A DNA stretch of 64,000 nt from Granulosicoccus sp. (GCA_013002205.1 JABDKN010000156.1:1-64000), one strand, 5' to 3'. Shown: positions 38,410 to 49,871, counted from the stretch's first letter. Program-made: numbers and translations. Notes: a model not told the origin generated them from the letters alone.

Positions 38410-39078
38410 TCATATCGGCTGGGGGTGCATCCCCAATGAATCCGCGGGGCTGGATTCGCCGATACGCAGCACCCTTGCCTGTAGCGGAACGTCCGCCATA
38501 TCGTGCGTTACCAGCAGAACCGGCAGGCGCGCAGCACTGTCCCAGGTGAGTCGCCGGATCTGCTCACGCAGTGTGGTATCGAGCGCGGAAAACGGTTCGT
38601 CGAGCAACAGCGCGCAGGGATCCGCAAGCAGTGTACGCAGGAGGCTGACGCGTGCCCTCTGCCCACCGGACAAGGTGGCCGGATCGCGTTGTTCAAGGCC
38701 CGCCAGCGATGCATCCTGCAGAACCTGGCGTACCCGTTCGGTACGTTCCCGCCGGGAACCACCACGCAGGCCGAAGCGCAGATTATCGCCCACACTCATG
38801 TGCGGGAAGAGATAATCCTGCTGCAGCATCAGTCCGAGCCTGCGCTTTTCGGTGGGCAGGCTGGTCAGTTGCCTGGGTCCGAGCCACACCTCACCGGAGG
38901 CATGCAGGTGCGAATCGACCATACCGGTCAACCAGTTCAGAATGCTGGATTTACCGCTGCCGCTCGGCCCCATCAGGGCCACAACCTGTCCGGGTTCCAC
39001 GGTGAAGGACAGGCCTTCGACCAGCGATTGCCCGTTGGGCATCCGCAGACACAGGTCCTTGACAGATAATTCGTGCAT
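38410..39078 (-). CDS. ABC transporter ATP-binding protein (YnjD-like)
   Basis: MHELSVKDLCLRMPNGQSLVEGLSFTVEPGQVVALMGPSGSGKSSILNWLTG...LSGGQRARVSLLRTLLADPCALLLDEPFSALD; TGATG junction with upstream permease gene. Confidence 0.92.
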   Translation of the reverse strand: MHELSVKDLCLRMPNGQSLVEGLSFTVEPGQVVALMGPSGSGKSSILNWLTGMVDSHLHASGEVWLGPRQLTSLPTEKRRLGLMLQQDYLFPHMSVGDNLRFGLRGGSRRERTERVRQVLQDASLAGLEQRDPATLSGGQRARVSLLRTLLADPCALLLDEPFSALDTTLREQIRRLTWDSAARLPVLLVTHDMADVPLQARVLRIGESSPADSLGMHPQPI

Positions 39079-40817
39079 CAGGCCACCGCCGTTCGAGTCA
39101 ATGAGCGCGTCGACTGCCGCGCCAGTCGCCGAGATTGCCAGCGCGGAACCATCAAAGCCAGTACAAACGCCAGCAGCGGCAGAATACTCTGCAGTACCGC
39201 CAGGGCAGCGACCACCCGCCGGTCGACCCCGCCGACGCTGGTGACCAGTTCGGTTGCCAGTGTCTGGTGCCGTCCAGCGCCGATGAGCAGTGTCGGCAGG
39301 TAGAGCGCCACGCTGACGGCGACGGCAACCGCCGCAGCCTGGCTCAACGGGCGGATCAGCATCGGCAGGCGAACACGCCACAACACACGCCAGTCGCCGG
39401 CACCCAGGGTATGTGCCGCATGACCCCACTCGGGTGCCAGCTCTCGCCAGGGCACCGCAAGTATCAGGATGACATAGGGGAAGGTGTACAGCCAGTGAGT
39501 ATAGACCACCATCCACCAGGTACCATCCAGGCCAGCCCACAATGCCACTGCCTGCCAGCCGAACAGCAGACTTATCTGCGGAACCAGCAAAGGCACGAAC
39601 CAGATGCCATCCAGGCGCGGCGCCGCCCCCCTGCGTTCAAGTTCCAGCCAGGCGATGGCGGTCGATATGGCAAGTGCTGCAACGCACATCGCGATGATCA
39701 AGGTCGTCAATGCCGGCTGCATCAGAACGTCGGTGCGTGTCGACCAGTTACTCAGGGTCCATTGAGCTGGAAATGCATCCGGGAAGCGCCACCTGCGGGT
39801 GAAACTCCAGACGAGCAGCAACAGCATCGTGACCAGGCTGGTGGACAGTATCAGCATCACCACCCCTTTGCCGAGCACCCGCAGCGCACTGAAGCCATGG
39901 CCACGTACACCACTCTGCCGTCTGCGCCTGGCGATGCCTGAGACGAAGATTTCCAGCGCGAAGAGCAGCAGAAAACTCAGCCCGACAACCGCCACCAGCA
40001 GCAGCGCACCGGCTGATGCTGCCGCCCGTGACAAGGGATCATTGACCAGGGTCATCAGCAGAACTGACAGGGTGGGCGGATTGCCGGGGCCGAGCAGAAT
40101 CGCCATGTCCACGACCGTGAGATTGAATGCCAGGATGATCAACAGCGTCAGCCGTATCCGCGGATACAGACGCGGTAGAATCAGGCGGCTCCAGCAGCGT
40201 GCCGGTGCATACCCCAGGGTGCGGCCGATACGCAATGAGGCGTCCACATCCAGCGCCGGCAACTGCGCAATGGCGGCCAGTAACAGAAAGGGCGTCTCCT
40301 TGATGACCAGCCCGACGATCAGTGACCAGCCCTGCGCATCCGGTACGATCCAGTCCAGTGGTGGTCGTTCCCAGCCTGTCAGCGCCGGCGAGACCAGCCG
40401 AACCAGCGCGCCACTGGGCGCGAGCAGAAACACCAGGCCGACAGCCATTGCCGCATGCGGTATCGCCAGCACCGGTGGGATGGCGGCATTCATCCATGAC
40501 CACCAGCGGGTGTCATGGACGCAAACCAGCGCCATTACGGTAATGGCCAGGACCAGAAACGTAGCCAGGAGCCCGGTGAAAGTGCTCAATCCCAACGCCG
40601 GTAGCAGCCTGGGATCGGTGAGTATCTGCGCGAATCCGTCACCCGGTGCAAACGTCGGTGTAAAACCCAGGGCAGGGGCCACGGTCCCGCACAGTCCCAG
40701 CAGGACGGGCAGCATGAACAGACTGACCAGCAGCCAGACCAGGCCTCTATGCCGGAGCATGATGATCGGTTTCATGGCAGTGACTGTGCGGGCAGGCAGG
40801 CTCAAGAACGGCCTCAC
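39078..40817 (-). CDS. ABC transporter permease (YnjC-like fused permease)
   Basis: 579 aa with duplicated ABC-permease halves; between YnjD-like and YnjB-like genes. Confidence 0.88.
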   Translation of the reverse strand: MRPFLSLPARTVTAMKPIIMLRHRGLVWLLVSLFMLPVLLGLCGTVAPALGFTPTFAPGDGFAQILTDPRLLPALGLSTFTGLLATFLVLAITVMALVCVHDTRWWSWMNAAIPPVLAIPHAAMAVGLVFLLAPSGALVRLVSPALTGWERPPLDWIVPDAQGWSLIVGLVIKETPFLLLAAIAQLPALDVDASLRIGRTLGYAPARCWSRLILPRLYPRIRLTLLIILAFNLTVVDMAILLGPGNPPTLSVLLMTLVNDPLSRAAASAGALLLVAVVGLSFLLLFALEIFVSGIARRRRQSGVRGHGFSALRVLGKGVVMLILSTSLVTMLLLLVWSFTRRWRFPDAFPAQWTLSNWSTRTDVLMQPALTTLIIAMCVAALAISTAIAWLELERRGAAPRLDGIWFVPLLVPQISLLFGWQAVALWAGLDGTWWMVVYTHWLYTFPYVILILAVPWRELAPEWGHAAHTLGAGDWRVLWRVRLPMLIRPLSQAAAVAVAVSVALYLPTLLIGAGRHQTLATELVTSVGGVDRRVVAALAVLQSILPLLAFVLALMVPRWQSRRLARQSTRSLTRTAVA

Positions 40818-42127
40818 TACTGGCCGTAGCGTTCGACCCAGGCAGCTTCCAATGCCTCTGTCCAGCTCGCATGCGGTTCTGCCAGTACAGAACCGGACCC
40901 CGGCGCCAGGGACCAGACACCCACATCGATGCCGGCGAACACTGCCTTGTCCGCAGCTCTCAGCCGGGACAAGTCCAGCACCGTGGGATCACCCCAGTGT
41001 CGCGGATCCAGTTTACGCGCCTGGGCCTCGGGCGAGAGCAGAAAATTCGCCACCACCCTGGCACCGGCCTTGGCCCTGGCGTTCCAGGGTATGGTCACGA
41101 AATGCGTATTGCCGATCGTGCCCTGGTCGAACACATAGGTGCGTACCGTGTCCGGCAACTGACCATTGGCGACCGCCGCGCTGGCCGCGTTGGGATTAAA
41201 GGAGATGGCGATATCCAGCTCACCATCATCCAGCAACTGTCGCGTCATCTCTCCGCTGACCGGCCAGCTTTCACCGGCACCACGCATCAGCGGATGCAAC
41301 TCGTCCAGGTAGGCCCACAAGGGCGCGGTCACCGCTTCCAGATTCGCCTCAGTCACCGGGTCGTACAAGGCCATGGATGTCGCCTTCCCGGCGTTCAGTT
41401 CGATCAGTAACTGCTTGACGAAGGTGGTGCCATGGAAGGCCGGCGGTGCAGGATAGGCGAATCGTCCGCCATCCCTGACGAACTCCAGCAGTGCGGTGGC
41501 CGATCGTGGTGGGGATTTCACGGTGGCGGTGTCATGGATGAATACCAGTTGCGCACCGCCCCAGGCGGACTCGAGCCCCTCGACAGGCACCGAGAAGTCC
41601 ATGGAGATGGATGGCGATTCACGCAGCAACGAGGCATTGGGCAGATGCCTGGCGAAGTCGCCCCAGAGAAGCCCGTCATGTTTCAGGGCTGCGAAATTCT
41701 CACCGTTGACCCACATCAGATCGACATTGCCGCTGTCGTGGCGCCCGACGAGACGGGCGGCCTGTAACTGGCTGACCACCTCGGCAATGTCACCGACCTT
41801 GACGTGCCTGAGGGTGACGCCGTACTCCTCATCGACACGTTCTGCAACCCAGGCCAGGTAGCGGTTGATTTGTTCGCTGCCGCCCCAGGCGTGGAAATAG
41901 ACACTCTGGCCACGTGCCTCCTGCAGAGCCTCCTGCCAGCCAGCATCCGGCTCGATGGCCTGTGATGGCAGCGCAGCGATCAGCATCACTAATCCGACCA
42001 GTACGTGCCAATGCAGCCTCCCCTGACGCGACTGATGCAGGCCCCTGTTCACCAACCTGCCCGGGGGAGAGACTCTGTCGTCAGAACCACACCATGGGTG
42101 TGCAATGATACGGCTGACAATCGACAT
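40817..42127 (-). CDS. ABC transporter substrate-binding protein (YnjB-like)
   Basis: ARGQSVYFHAWGGSEQINRYLAWVAERVDEEYGVTLRHVKVGDIAEVVSQL; start uncertain. Confidence 0.88.
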   Translation of the reverse strand: MSIVSRIIAHPWCGSDDRVSPPGRLVNRGLHQSRQGRLHWHVLVGLVMLIAALPSQAIEPDAGWQEALQEARGQSVYFHAWGGSEQINRYLAWVAERVDEEYGVTLRHVKVGDIAEVVSQLQAARLVGRHDSGNVDLMWVNGENFAALKHDGLLWGDFARHLPNASLLRESPSISMDFSVPVEGLESAWGGAQLVFIHDTATVKSPPRSATALLEFVRDGGRFAYPAPPAFHGTTFVKQLLIELNAGKATSMALYDPVTEANLEAVTAPLWAYLDELHPLMRGAGESWPVSGEMTRQLLDDGELDIAISFNPNAASAAVANGQLPDTVRTYVFDQGTIGNTHFVTIPWNARAKAGARVVANFLLSPEAQARKLDPRHWGDPTVLDLSRLRAADKAVFAGIDVGVWSLAPGSGSVLAEPHASWTEALEAAWVERYGQ

Positions 42128-42464
42128 ACGCTGGAATGCTCCAATAGGCTTGAGGGCGGGACGCCAAGGACATTCTGCGCGAAGGACTGATCCTGGCAGA
42201 GGTCTACTGTGCCAACATTCTGGCAACCCTGCGCATGAAAAGTTCCCGGCAATCCGGCACGAACCGGAACCCGGCACAGCTCGTGCTCATCTGCCAGGGT
42301 GTATCAACGTTCCGGCAGTGCGGGTGACGATGAGGCAACGGACTCGACAGGCAAGGTGTCGAATCCGGACAGGCTCCTGTCAACTCCGGGTGCCGGGATC
42401 TGCCCTCTCCAGACTGCTAAACTCGTTCACGGCCTGTCAATCCTGCGGAGGATCCATAGTCGAC

Positions 42465-44345
42465 ATGATCATGCAAGACTGTCTGTTACGACGCGCAACC
42501 AGTGTGGCAACTCTGGTCGGGGCATTGGTCTGCGGCGTGTCAGCCGCCTCCACCGGGAAGCTGCAGGCCGATATGGATGCCGATGGCATTACCAGGTCCT
42601 GGAGCATGGCCGAGTTTGGCGAACCACTCTACGACGAGAGCATGACCCACTGGCCTTATGTCAATCCTGATGCGCCTGTCGGCGGATCCATCGTGCTGGG
42701 GGATTTTGGCAGCTTCGACAGTCTCAACTCCTATATTCTCAAGGGCGAGTGGCCTCGCAGCCTGACCCTGGCCAGTGACACACTGATGGTTGGCTCCGGT
42801 GATGAGCTGGCATCGGCCTACGGTCTGCTGGCAAGCTCTGTGGAATACCCGGCAGACAAGAGCTGGATCATATTCAACATGCGCCCCGAGGCACATTTCG
42901 ATAACGGGACACCCATAACGGCCGCCGACATTGCCTTCAGTTTCGAGACCATTCGCACGCATGGCAGACCCTTCCTCAAATCATTCTACGACGAGGTAGA
43001 GGAGGTCGACGTCCTGGGAGATCACCAGATCCGCTTCACGTTCAATACCACGGACAGCATGAAACCACTGATGAAGGTGGCAGGCATCGCCCCCTTGTCG
43101 GTGACGTACTGGAAAGATCGGGACATCAGCAAGACCTACCTGACCCCGGCTCCTTCAAGCAGTGGCTATCGGATCGCCAATGTCGATGCAGGCAGATCGC
43201 TGACTTACCAACGGGTGGATAACTACTGGGGCCGGGATCTGCCGGTGAACAGGGGACTCTACACATTCGACACCATCCGCTACGACTATTACCGCGATCT
43301 CGAGGTGATGCTCGAGGCCTTCAAGGCCGGCGAGATCGATTTCCGTGCCGAGAACAGCTCCAAACGATGGGCCACCGGCTATCAGATAGAAGAAGTGGAA
43401 CAGGGCCAGATCATCCTGGATACCCCACCGGACAATACGCCAGGCGGCATCCAGGCATTTTTCTTCAATCTGCGGCGCACACCGTTCGATGATCACCGGG
43501 TACGCCAGGCCATCAACCTGCTGTATGACTTTGAAACCATCAAGCGCACGATACTGTACAACCAGTACGAGCGCATCAACAGCTACTTTCCAAACTCGGA
43601 GTACGGCGTGTCCGGTGCCCCGACCCCGGAAGAGATCGCCGTGCTCGAACCCTTCCGGGAACAACTGCCCGCCGAGGTGTTCAATGAGGAATTTCGCTCA
43701 CCCGTCACGGATGGCAGTGGCCGCAACCGGCGCGAGATGCGCCAGGCACTCGCCCTGTTCAATGCAGCCGGCTGGCAGCTGGACGGCGGCAAACTGATGA
43801 AGGAGGGCCGGCAGATGGCCCTGGAACTGCTGCTGGTGCAGCCCGATGGACAGCGCGTGGCTGCGCCATTCATACAGAACATGAAGAAGGCGGGTATTGC
43901 CGCATCGATTCGCATCGTCGACAGTGCGCAATACCAGGTACGCGTCGATGACTTCGACTTCGACATGATCTCTGCCCGCCTCAACTTCTTCCCGCCGCCG
44001 GGTCCGGAGCTCAGATCCTACTATGGCAGCGCGGCAGCCGACGTACGAGGTTCTGCCAACATGGCGGGCATCAGGCATCCGGTCGTCGATACGCTTATCG
44101 AGCAGATCATCGCTGCCGAGTCGCTCGAGAAACTGCAGATCACCACGCGCGCTCTGGACAGGGTACTGCTGTGGAATCACTACGTGATTCCGCAGTTCTA
44201 CAACGCCGAACACAGGATTGCCTACTGGAACCGCTTTGGCAAACCCGCGACACTGCCCAAATACATCAGTTTTTCCGGCAGCGGCTTTCCCACGGGCTGG
44301 TGGCTGGACAAGGAACTCGATGCCAGGCTCGATCTGGATCGCTGA
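42465..44345 (+). CDS. yejA: Peptide ABC transporter substrate-binding protein, family 5 (YejA-like)
   Basis: 627 aa; YPADKSWIIFNMRPEAHFDNGTPITAADIAFSFETI...RRTPFDDHRVRQAINLLYDFE; upstream of yejB/E/F. Confidence 0.92.
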   Translation: MIMQDCLLRRATSVATLVGALVCGVSAASTGKLQADMDADGITRSWSMAEFGEPLYDESMTHWPYVNPDAPVGGSIVLGDFGSFDSLNSYILKGEWPRSLTLASDTLMVGSGDELASAYGLLASSVEYPADKSWIIFNMRPEAHFDNGTPITAADIAFSFETIRTHGRPFLKSFYDEVEEVDVLGDHQIRFTFNTTDSMKPLMKVAGIAPLSVTYWKDRDISKTYLTPAPSSSGYRIANVDAGRSLTYQRVDNYWGRDLPVNRGLYTFDTIRYDYYRDLEVMLEAFKAGEIDFRAENSSKRWATGYQIEEVEQGQIILDTPPDNTPGGIQAFFFNLRRTPFDDHRVRQAINLLYDFETIKRTILYNQYERINSYFPNSEYGVSGAPTPEEIAVLEPFREQLPAEVFNEEFRSPVTDGSGRNRREMRQALALFNAAGWQLDGGKLMKEGRQMALELLLVQPDGQRVAAPFIQNMKKAGIAASIRIVDSAQYQVRVDDFDFDMISARLNFFPPPGPELRSYYGSAAADVRGSANMAGIRHPVVDTLIEQIIAAESLEKLQITTRALDRVLLWNHYVIPQFYNAEHRIAYWNRFGKPATLPKYISFSGSGFPTGWWLDKELDARLDLDR

Positions 44346-44422
44346 TTGACAGTCATTCTCATCAAGCCGATCTACGCTTACCGCCACGCAGGGACATTGC
44401 CGATGGATTTCCCTGAGCGCTG

Positions 44423-45532
44423 ATGCTTGCCTATATCTTCAGGCGCCTGTTACTGATCATCCCCACACTGCTGGGAATCATGGTGATCAATTTCGTGGTC
44501 ATCCAGTTTGCCCCGGGTGGACCCGTCGAGCAGGTCCTGGCCGAGCTGCGGGGCAATGCATCGGATGCAACCTCGGCATTCTCCGGACAAGGTGGCGACG
44601 TACAGGACAATGCACAGGCCGGCGGTGCACTGCAGGCAGGCAGTACCAGCAAGTATCGTGGTGCACAGGGTCTTGACCCTGCCATCATCGAGGAAATCGA
44701 ACGCCAGTTTGGCTTCGACAAACCGTTGCACGAGCGTTTCTTCACCATGCTCCGGGACTATGCACGCTTCGACTTCGGCAGCAGTTATTTTCGCGACGAG
44801 ACGGTCATCAACCTGGTCCTGGACAAGATGCCGGTGTCCATCAGTCTCGGTCTCTGGACGACGCTGTTCGTCTACCTGATCTCCATTCCACTGGGCATTC
44901 GCAAGGCGGTCAGGGATGGTTCGACATTCGATGTCTGGAGCAGTGGCGTCATCGTCATCGGTTACGCGATTCCCAGTTTTCTGTTTGCCATTCTGTTGAT
45001 CATCCTGTTTGCCGGTGGCCGCTATCTGGACATCTTCCCACTGCGCGGGCTGACGTCGCCCGACTGGGATCAACTGGGCTGGGCAGCACGCATCGGTGAC
45101 TATTTCTGGCACATAACCTTACCCGTGACCTCGATGGTCATCAGTGGCTTTGCCAGCCTGACGATGCTGACGAAAAACTCCTTCCTCGACCAGATCGGCA
45201 TGCAGTATGTCCAGACAGCCCGAGCCAAGGGGCTCAATGAACGGCAGGTGCTGTACGGTCATGTCTTCAGGAATGCCATGCTGATCGTGATCGCCGGATT
45301 TCCGAGTGCCTTCATCTCCATCCTGTTTACCGGCTCCATCCTGATCGAGGTTATTTTTTCACTCGACGGACTCGGGCTGCTCGGTTGGGAGGCAACCATC
45401 AATCGTGATTACCCGGTGGTGTTCGCCACGCTGTACTTCTTCACGCTGCTGGGGCTGATACTGCAACTGGTGGGCGACATCATGTATCACCTGATCGATC
45501 CGCGTATCGATTTCGAGAGCCGGAATTTCTAG
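44423..45532 (+). CDS. yejB: ABC transporter permease YejB
   Basis: 369 aa; [42 protein letters not shown], with YejB-type insertion. Confidence 0.93.
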   Translation: MLAYIFRRLLLIIPTLLGIMVINFVVIQFAPGGPVEQVLAELRGNASDATSAFSGQGGDVQDNAQAGGALQAGSTSKYRGAQGLDPAIIEEIERQFGFDKPLHERFFTMLRDYARFDFGSSYFRDETVINLVLDKMPVSISLGLWTTLFVYLISIPLGIRKAVRDGSTFDVWSSGVIVIGYAIPSFLFAILLIILFAGGRYLDIFPLRGLTSPDWDQLGWAARIGDYFWHITLPVTSMVISGFASLTMLTKNSFLDQIGMQYVQTARAKGLNERQVLYGHVFRNAMLIVIAGFPSAFISILFTGSILIEVIFSLDGLGLLGWEATINRDYPVVFATLYFFTLLGLILQLVGDIMYHLIDPRIDFESRNF

Positions 45533-45575
45533 TGGCCCATAGCGTGCGAAAGAATGACACCAGGCGGGTTCTGCC

Positions 45576-46610
45576 GTGCGCTTGAATGCACTCAATCAGC
45601 GACGTCTGGCCAATTTCAAGCGCAACCGGCGCGGCTACTGGGCATTCTGGATCTTTATGGTGATGTTCGTGCTTTCCCTGGGCGCCGAACTGATAGCCAA
45701 CGACCAGCCACTGGCGGTGAACTACGACGGTAACTGGTATTTCCCGGTATTCAAGTCCTATTCCGAGACTACCTTCGGTGGGGATCTGGAATTCGATGCC
45801 GACTACAGTGACCCCTACATCACGGACCTGATCAGTGAGAAAGGTCGTCTGTACTGGCCGCTGATTCCCTTCTCGCACCAGAGCATCGATTTCGAGCTGG
45901 CCTCGAGCCCGCCCAGCCCGCCCTCGGCCCGTCACTGGCTGGGCACCGATGACCAGGGGCGCGACGTCGTGGCACGCATCATCTACGGCTTTCGGATCTC
46001 GGTCAGTTTCGGGTTGTTGCTGACGCTGTTCAGTACGATCATCGGTGTCGCCGCAGGTGCCGTGCAGGGATACTTTGGTGGCCTGCTGGATCTGCTGGCA
46101 CAGCGTTTTATCGAGATCTGGCAGGGCCTGCCGGTGCTGTACCTGCTGATCATCATGGCCAGCGTCATACAGCCCGGGTTCGTCTCGCTACTGGTGCTGA
46201 TGACGCTGTTCAGCTGGACCTCACTGGTGGGCGTGGTACGCGCCGAGTTCCTGCGTGCCCGCAACTTCGAATACATCCGCGCCGCCAAAGCGCTGGGTGT
46301 GGGCGACACCGCCATCATGCTGCGCCATACCCTGCCCAATGCCATGGTGGCCACCGTTACGTTTCTGCCATTCATTCTCAGCGGCTCGGTCACTACGCTG
46401 ACCGGGCTGGATTTCCTGGGTCTTGGGCTACCACCCGGCTCGGCATCGCTTGGCGAGATGCTCAAACAGGGTCGCGATAATCTGCACGCTCCCTGGCTTG
46501 GCTTGACAGCGTTCTTTGTACTGGCACTGATGCTCAGTCTGCTGGTCTTCGTGGGCGAAGCCGTTCGCGATGCGCTGGACCCGCGCAAGACCTTCACCGG
46601 CAGTACATGA
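45576..46610 (+). CDS. yejE: ABC transporter permease YejE
   Basis: 344 aa; NQRRLANFKRNRRGYWAFWIFMVMFVLSLGAELIANDQP...HWLGTDDQGRDVVARIIYGFRISVSFGL. Confidence 0.93.
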   Translation: MRLNALNQRRLANFKRNRRGYWAFWIFMVMFVLSLGAELIANDQPLAVNYDGNWYFPVFKSYSETTFGGDLEFDADYSDPYITDLISEKGRLYWPLIPFSHQSIDFELASSPPSPPSARHWLGTDDQGRDVVARIIYGFRISVSFGLLLTLFSTIIGVAAGAVQGYFGGLLDLLAQRFIEIWQGLPVLYLLIIMASVIQPGFVSLLVLMTLFSWTSLVGVVRAEFLRARNFEYIRAAKALGVGDTAIMLRHTLPNAMVATVTFLPFILSGSVTTLTGLDFLGLGLPPGSASLGEMLKQGRDNLHAPWLGLTAFFVLALMLSLLVFVGEAVRDALDPRKTFTGST

Positions 46611-48226
46611 TGAGCGAGCGATTACTGACCATCGAGAATCTGCAGGTGGCCTTCGGCCAGGGCACCGGGCAGGTCAATGCAGTGACGGGCGTATCGATCA
46701 GTATCGACAAAGGCCAGTGTGTGGCCCTGGTGGGTGAAAGCGGTTCCGGCAAATCGGTGACGGCCCTGTCGATCATGCAGCTGCTGCCCTACCCCTTCGC
46801 TCATCATCCAGCCGGCAGTATCGACTACCGCGGCATGCAACTCATGTCTGCCGGACCGAGCGTCCTGCGTGCGGTACGGGGTAACGAGATCAGCATGATC
46901 TTCCAGGAACCGATGACCTCCCTGAATCCACTGCACAGCATCGAAAAACAGGTAGGGGAATCGCTGAAACTGCACAAGGGCCTGACCGGTACTGCGGCAC
47001 GCGCCCGCATCCTGGAACTACTGGAACTGGTCGGTATCGGCGAGGCTGCAAAACGACTGGGCGCCTACCCTCATGAACTCTCCGGAGGACAACGCCAACG
47101 GGTGATGATCGCCATGGCGCTGGCCAATGAACCGGACCTGCTGATTGCTGACGAACCGACCACGGCTCTCGATGTCACCATCCAGGCGCAGATACTCGAA
47201 CTGTTATCCGATCTGCAGGCCAGGCTGGGAATGTCGCTGCTGCTGATCACTCATGATCTGGGTATCGTGCGCAAGATGGCCGATCACATTTACGTCATGA
47301 CCGACGGCGAAGTGGTCGAACACAATGACACGGTGTCGCTGTTTACCGCACCCGGTCATCCCTATACGCAGCATCTGCTGGCAGCGGAACCCGGCCGGCT
47401 GCCCGAGCGCGGCGCGGCAGGGACAACAGACATTCTCGAAGCGCGCGACATCCAGGTGCGCTTCCCTGTCAAGGGCGGTCTGTTCGGCCGCATACGGCAC
47501 TATGTAAATGCCTGCGATGGCATCGACGTCACGGTGAGATCCGGCAGGACGGTGGGTGTGGTGGGCGAATCCGGCTCCGGAAAGACCACGCTGGGTCTTG
47601 CCCTGCTGCGACTGATTCCCAGCGAAGGATTCATCCGCTTTCAGGATTCGATCATTCATGACAGGTCGGGCAGCGAATTACGCTCGCTCCGACAGGCCAT
47701 GCAGATCGTCTTCCAGGATCCTTTCGGCAGCCTGAGTCCGCGGATGTCGATTCTGCAGATCATCGAAGAAGGCCTGAAAGTTCATCAACCCGGCCTCGGC
47801 AGCGAGGAACGCAAGCAGCAGGTGACACAGGTGCTGCAGGAAGTGGGTATGGATGACACTGCGCTCGACCGCTTCCCGCATGAATTCTCCGGTGGCCAGC
47901 GTCAGCGCATCGCCATTGCACGGGCCCTGGTACTCAAACCCGCCTTCCTGGTGCTGGACGAACCGACCTCAGCGCTGGACATGTCGGTGCAGGCGCAGAT
48001 CGTTCAACTGCTTCAGGATCTTCAGGCTCGCCATGCGCTGGCCTACCTGTTCATCAGTCACGACCTGAAGGTCGTACGTGCACTGAGTGATGACATCCTC
48101 GTGATGCGCAATGGCAAGGTGGTGGAAAGTGGTCCGGCACAGCAGGTCATCAATGAACCGGTTCACCCGTATACCCGGGCACTGATGCGGGCGGCGTTCG
48201 ACATCGCCACCGAACCCGGCAATTGA
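46607..48226 (+). CDS. yejF: ABC transporter ATP-binding protein YejF (two ATPase domains)
   Basis: 539 aa; two Walker A ([16 protein letters not shown]) and two [16 protein letters not shown] signatures; 4-nt overlap with yejE. Confidence 0.94.
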   Translation: MMSERLLTIENLQVAFGQGTGQVNAVTGVSISIDKGQCVALVGESGSGKSVTALSIMQLLPYPFAHHPAGSIDYRGMQLMSAGPSVLRAVRGNEISMIFQEPMTSLNPLHSIEKQVGESLKLHKGLTGTAARARILELLELVGIGEAAKRLGAYPHELSGGQRQRVMIAMALANEPDLLIADEPTTALDVTIQAQILELLSDLQARLGMSLLLITHDLGIVRKMADHIYVMTDGEVVEHNDTVSLFTAPGHPYTQHLLAAEPGRLPERGAAGTTDILEARDIQVRFPVKGGLFGRIRHYVNACDGIDVTVRSGRTVGVVGESGSGKTTLGLALLRLIPSEGFIRFQDSIIHDRSGSELRSLRQAMQIVFQDPFGSLSPRMSILQIIEEGLKVHQPGLGSEERKQQVTQVLQEVGMDDTALDRFPHEFSGGQRQRIAIARALVLKPAFLVLDEPTSALDMSVQAQIVQLLQDLQARHALAYLFISHDLKVVRALSDDILVMRNGKVVESGPAQQVINEPVHPYTRALMRAAFDIATEPGN

Positions 48227-48327
48227 CCACGGCCAGTGAATACTGCGTTGCGGATCAGGCCTGTACCGGTGTCCGCGCGTGAATTGCCGGGCAGCGCTGT
48301 GCCGCTTGGGCTATTGTCTGCCTGACC

Positions 48328-49854
48328 ATGAAAGACATCATTCTCGCGACCATCAACGCCCGTTATATCCATGCCTCACTCGGGCTTCGCTGTCTGTATG
48401 CGAACATGGGCGAGCTGCAGCAGCGCACGCAGATGCGTGAGTTCACGCTGCAGCAACGAGCCGAGGATATCGTTGAACAGTTACTGAGTACTTCCCCTGC
48501 CATCATCGGCTTCGGTGTCTATATCTGGAATGTCACTGAAACCACCGAGGTGATGCGCCTGCTCAGAATCGTCAGACCCGGGCTCCGCCTCGTCGTGGGT
48601 GGGCCCGAAGTCAGTCACGAGGTCCATGAGCAGGCCATTTGCGCTCTGGCAGACCACGTCATTACCGGCGCAGCGGACAGGGCCTTTGCCGAACTGTGCC
48701 AGGAGCTGCAGCATCGACACGTGCCGAACCGCCTGGTCTGCGCCCTGCCGCTGGATCTGGATTCGCTGGCATCACCCTACCCCTACTATGACGATGAAGA
48801 CGTTGCTCATCGAGTGATCTACGTCGAGGCCTCGAGAGGCTGTCCATTCAAATGCGAATTCTGCCTGTCGTCGCTGGACAAGTCTGCTGTGGCTTTCGAC
48901 CTGCCGGCGTTTCTGTACCAGATGCAGCAATTGATCGACCGCGGGGCACGGCAATTCAAGTTCGTCGATCGCACCTTCAACCTGAAAGCAGACACCAGTC
49001 GCCAGATACTCGAATTCTTCCTCGAGCAGATTGACAAGGAATTGTTCCTGCATTTCGAACTGATTCCTGATCGTCTGCCGGACGTCCTGCTGGACCTGCT
49101 GCCGCATTTTCCGCCTGACTCATTGCAGTTCGAGATAGGCATCCAGTCCTTCAACCCCGAGGTCCAGCAACTCATCAGCCGGCGTCAGCATCATGAACGC
49201 ACCTGCCATAATCTTCGGTGGCTGCGTGAGAACACCTGCGCGCATGTCCATGCCGACCTGATCTTCGGATTACCTGGTGAAAACCTGCAGAGCTTCGGCA
49301 ATGGGTTTGACCTGTTGTACTCGCTGGGCCCTCAGGAAATTCAGGTGGGCATACTCAAACGCCTGCGAGGCACACCGATAACCAGACACACGGCAGAGTT
49401 CGACATGCGCTACATGAGTACGCCTCCCTACCGTATCGTGGCGCACCGTGACGCAGATTTCATGACCGTGCAGCGCGTGCTGCGATTCGCCCGCTACTGG
49501 GACCTGATCGGCAATTCAGGACGATTTCCCGCCACTCTGGGAAAGCTGCTCGATGCCTCTCCCTTCGACCGATTCATGGCACTGAGTGACTGGCTGTATG
49601 GGACCACGACGCAGACGCACAGGATCGCCCTGCCGCGTCTGTTCAGTCTGTTGCATCGCTACCTGATCGAGGTACTGCAGCTGCCCGGGGACACTGTCCA
49701 GCGGTGCCTGCTGGAGGACTTCAGGCACAATGGCCTGAAAGGCCTGCCTGCCTTTGCACGCCAGGAGATATCAGCGACCGATGGTCCGTCCACTGCGGAT
49801 GCGCCGCGGGGCAGCGCCGAGCGAATCGCGCAGCGCCAGCGCCGCCATCACTGA
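48328..49854 (+). CDS. B12-binding domain radical SAM protein (DUF4080-like)
   Basis: 508 aa; N-terminal MKDIILATINARYIHASLGLRCLYANMGEL and radical SAM CPFKCEFC. Confidence 0.88.
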   Translation: MKDIILATINARYIHASLGLRCLYANMGELQQRTQMREFTLQQRAEDIVEQLLSTSPAIIGFGVYIWNVTETTEVMRLLRIVRPGLRLVVGGPEVSHEVHEQAICALADHVITGAADRAFAELCQELQHRHVPNRLVCALPLDLDSLASPYPYYDDEDVAHRVIYVEASRGCPFKCEFCLSSLDKSAVAFDLPAFLYQMQQLIDRGARQFKFVDRTFNLKADTSRQILEFFLEQIDKELFLHFELIPDRLPDVLLDLLPHFPPDSLQFEIGIQSFNPEVQQLISRRQHHERTCHNLRWLRENTCAHVHADLIFGLPGENLQSFGNGFDLLYSLGPQEIQVGILKRLRGTPITRHTAEFDMRYMSTPPYRIVAHRDADFMTVQRVLRFARYWDLIGNSGRFPATLGKLLDASPFDRFMALSDWLYGTTTQTHRIALPRLFSLLHRYLIEVLQLPGDTVQRCLLEDFRHNGLKGLPAFARQEISATDGPSTADAPRGSAERIAQRQRRHH

Positions 49855-49871
49855 GGAAGGTGGCGACCGGG

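Noticed and set aside
37444-38439. 331-aa plus-strand ORF
   Set aside because: Antisense to the lipoprotein and CDP-alcohol phosphatidyltransferase genes.
39799-41199. 466-aa plus-strand ORF
   Set aside because: Antisense to the YnjC/YnjB-like genes; low-complexity Ser/Arg/Pro translation typical of high-GC shadow frames.
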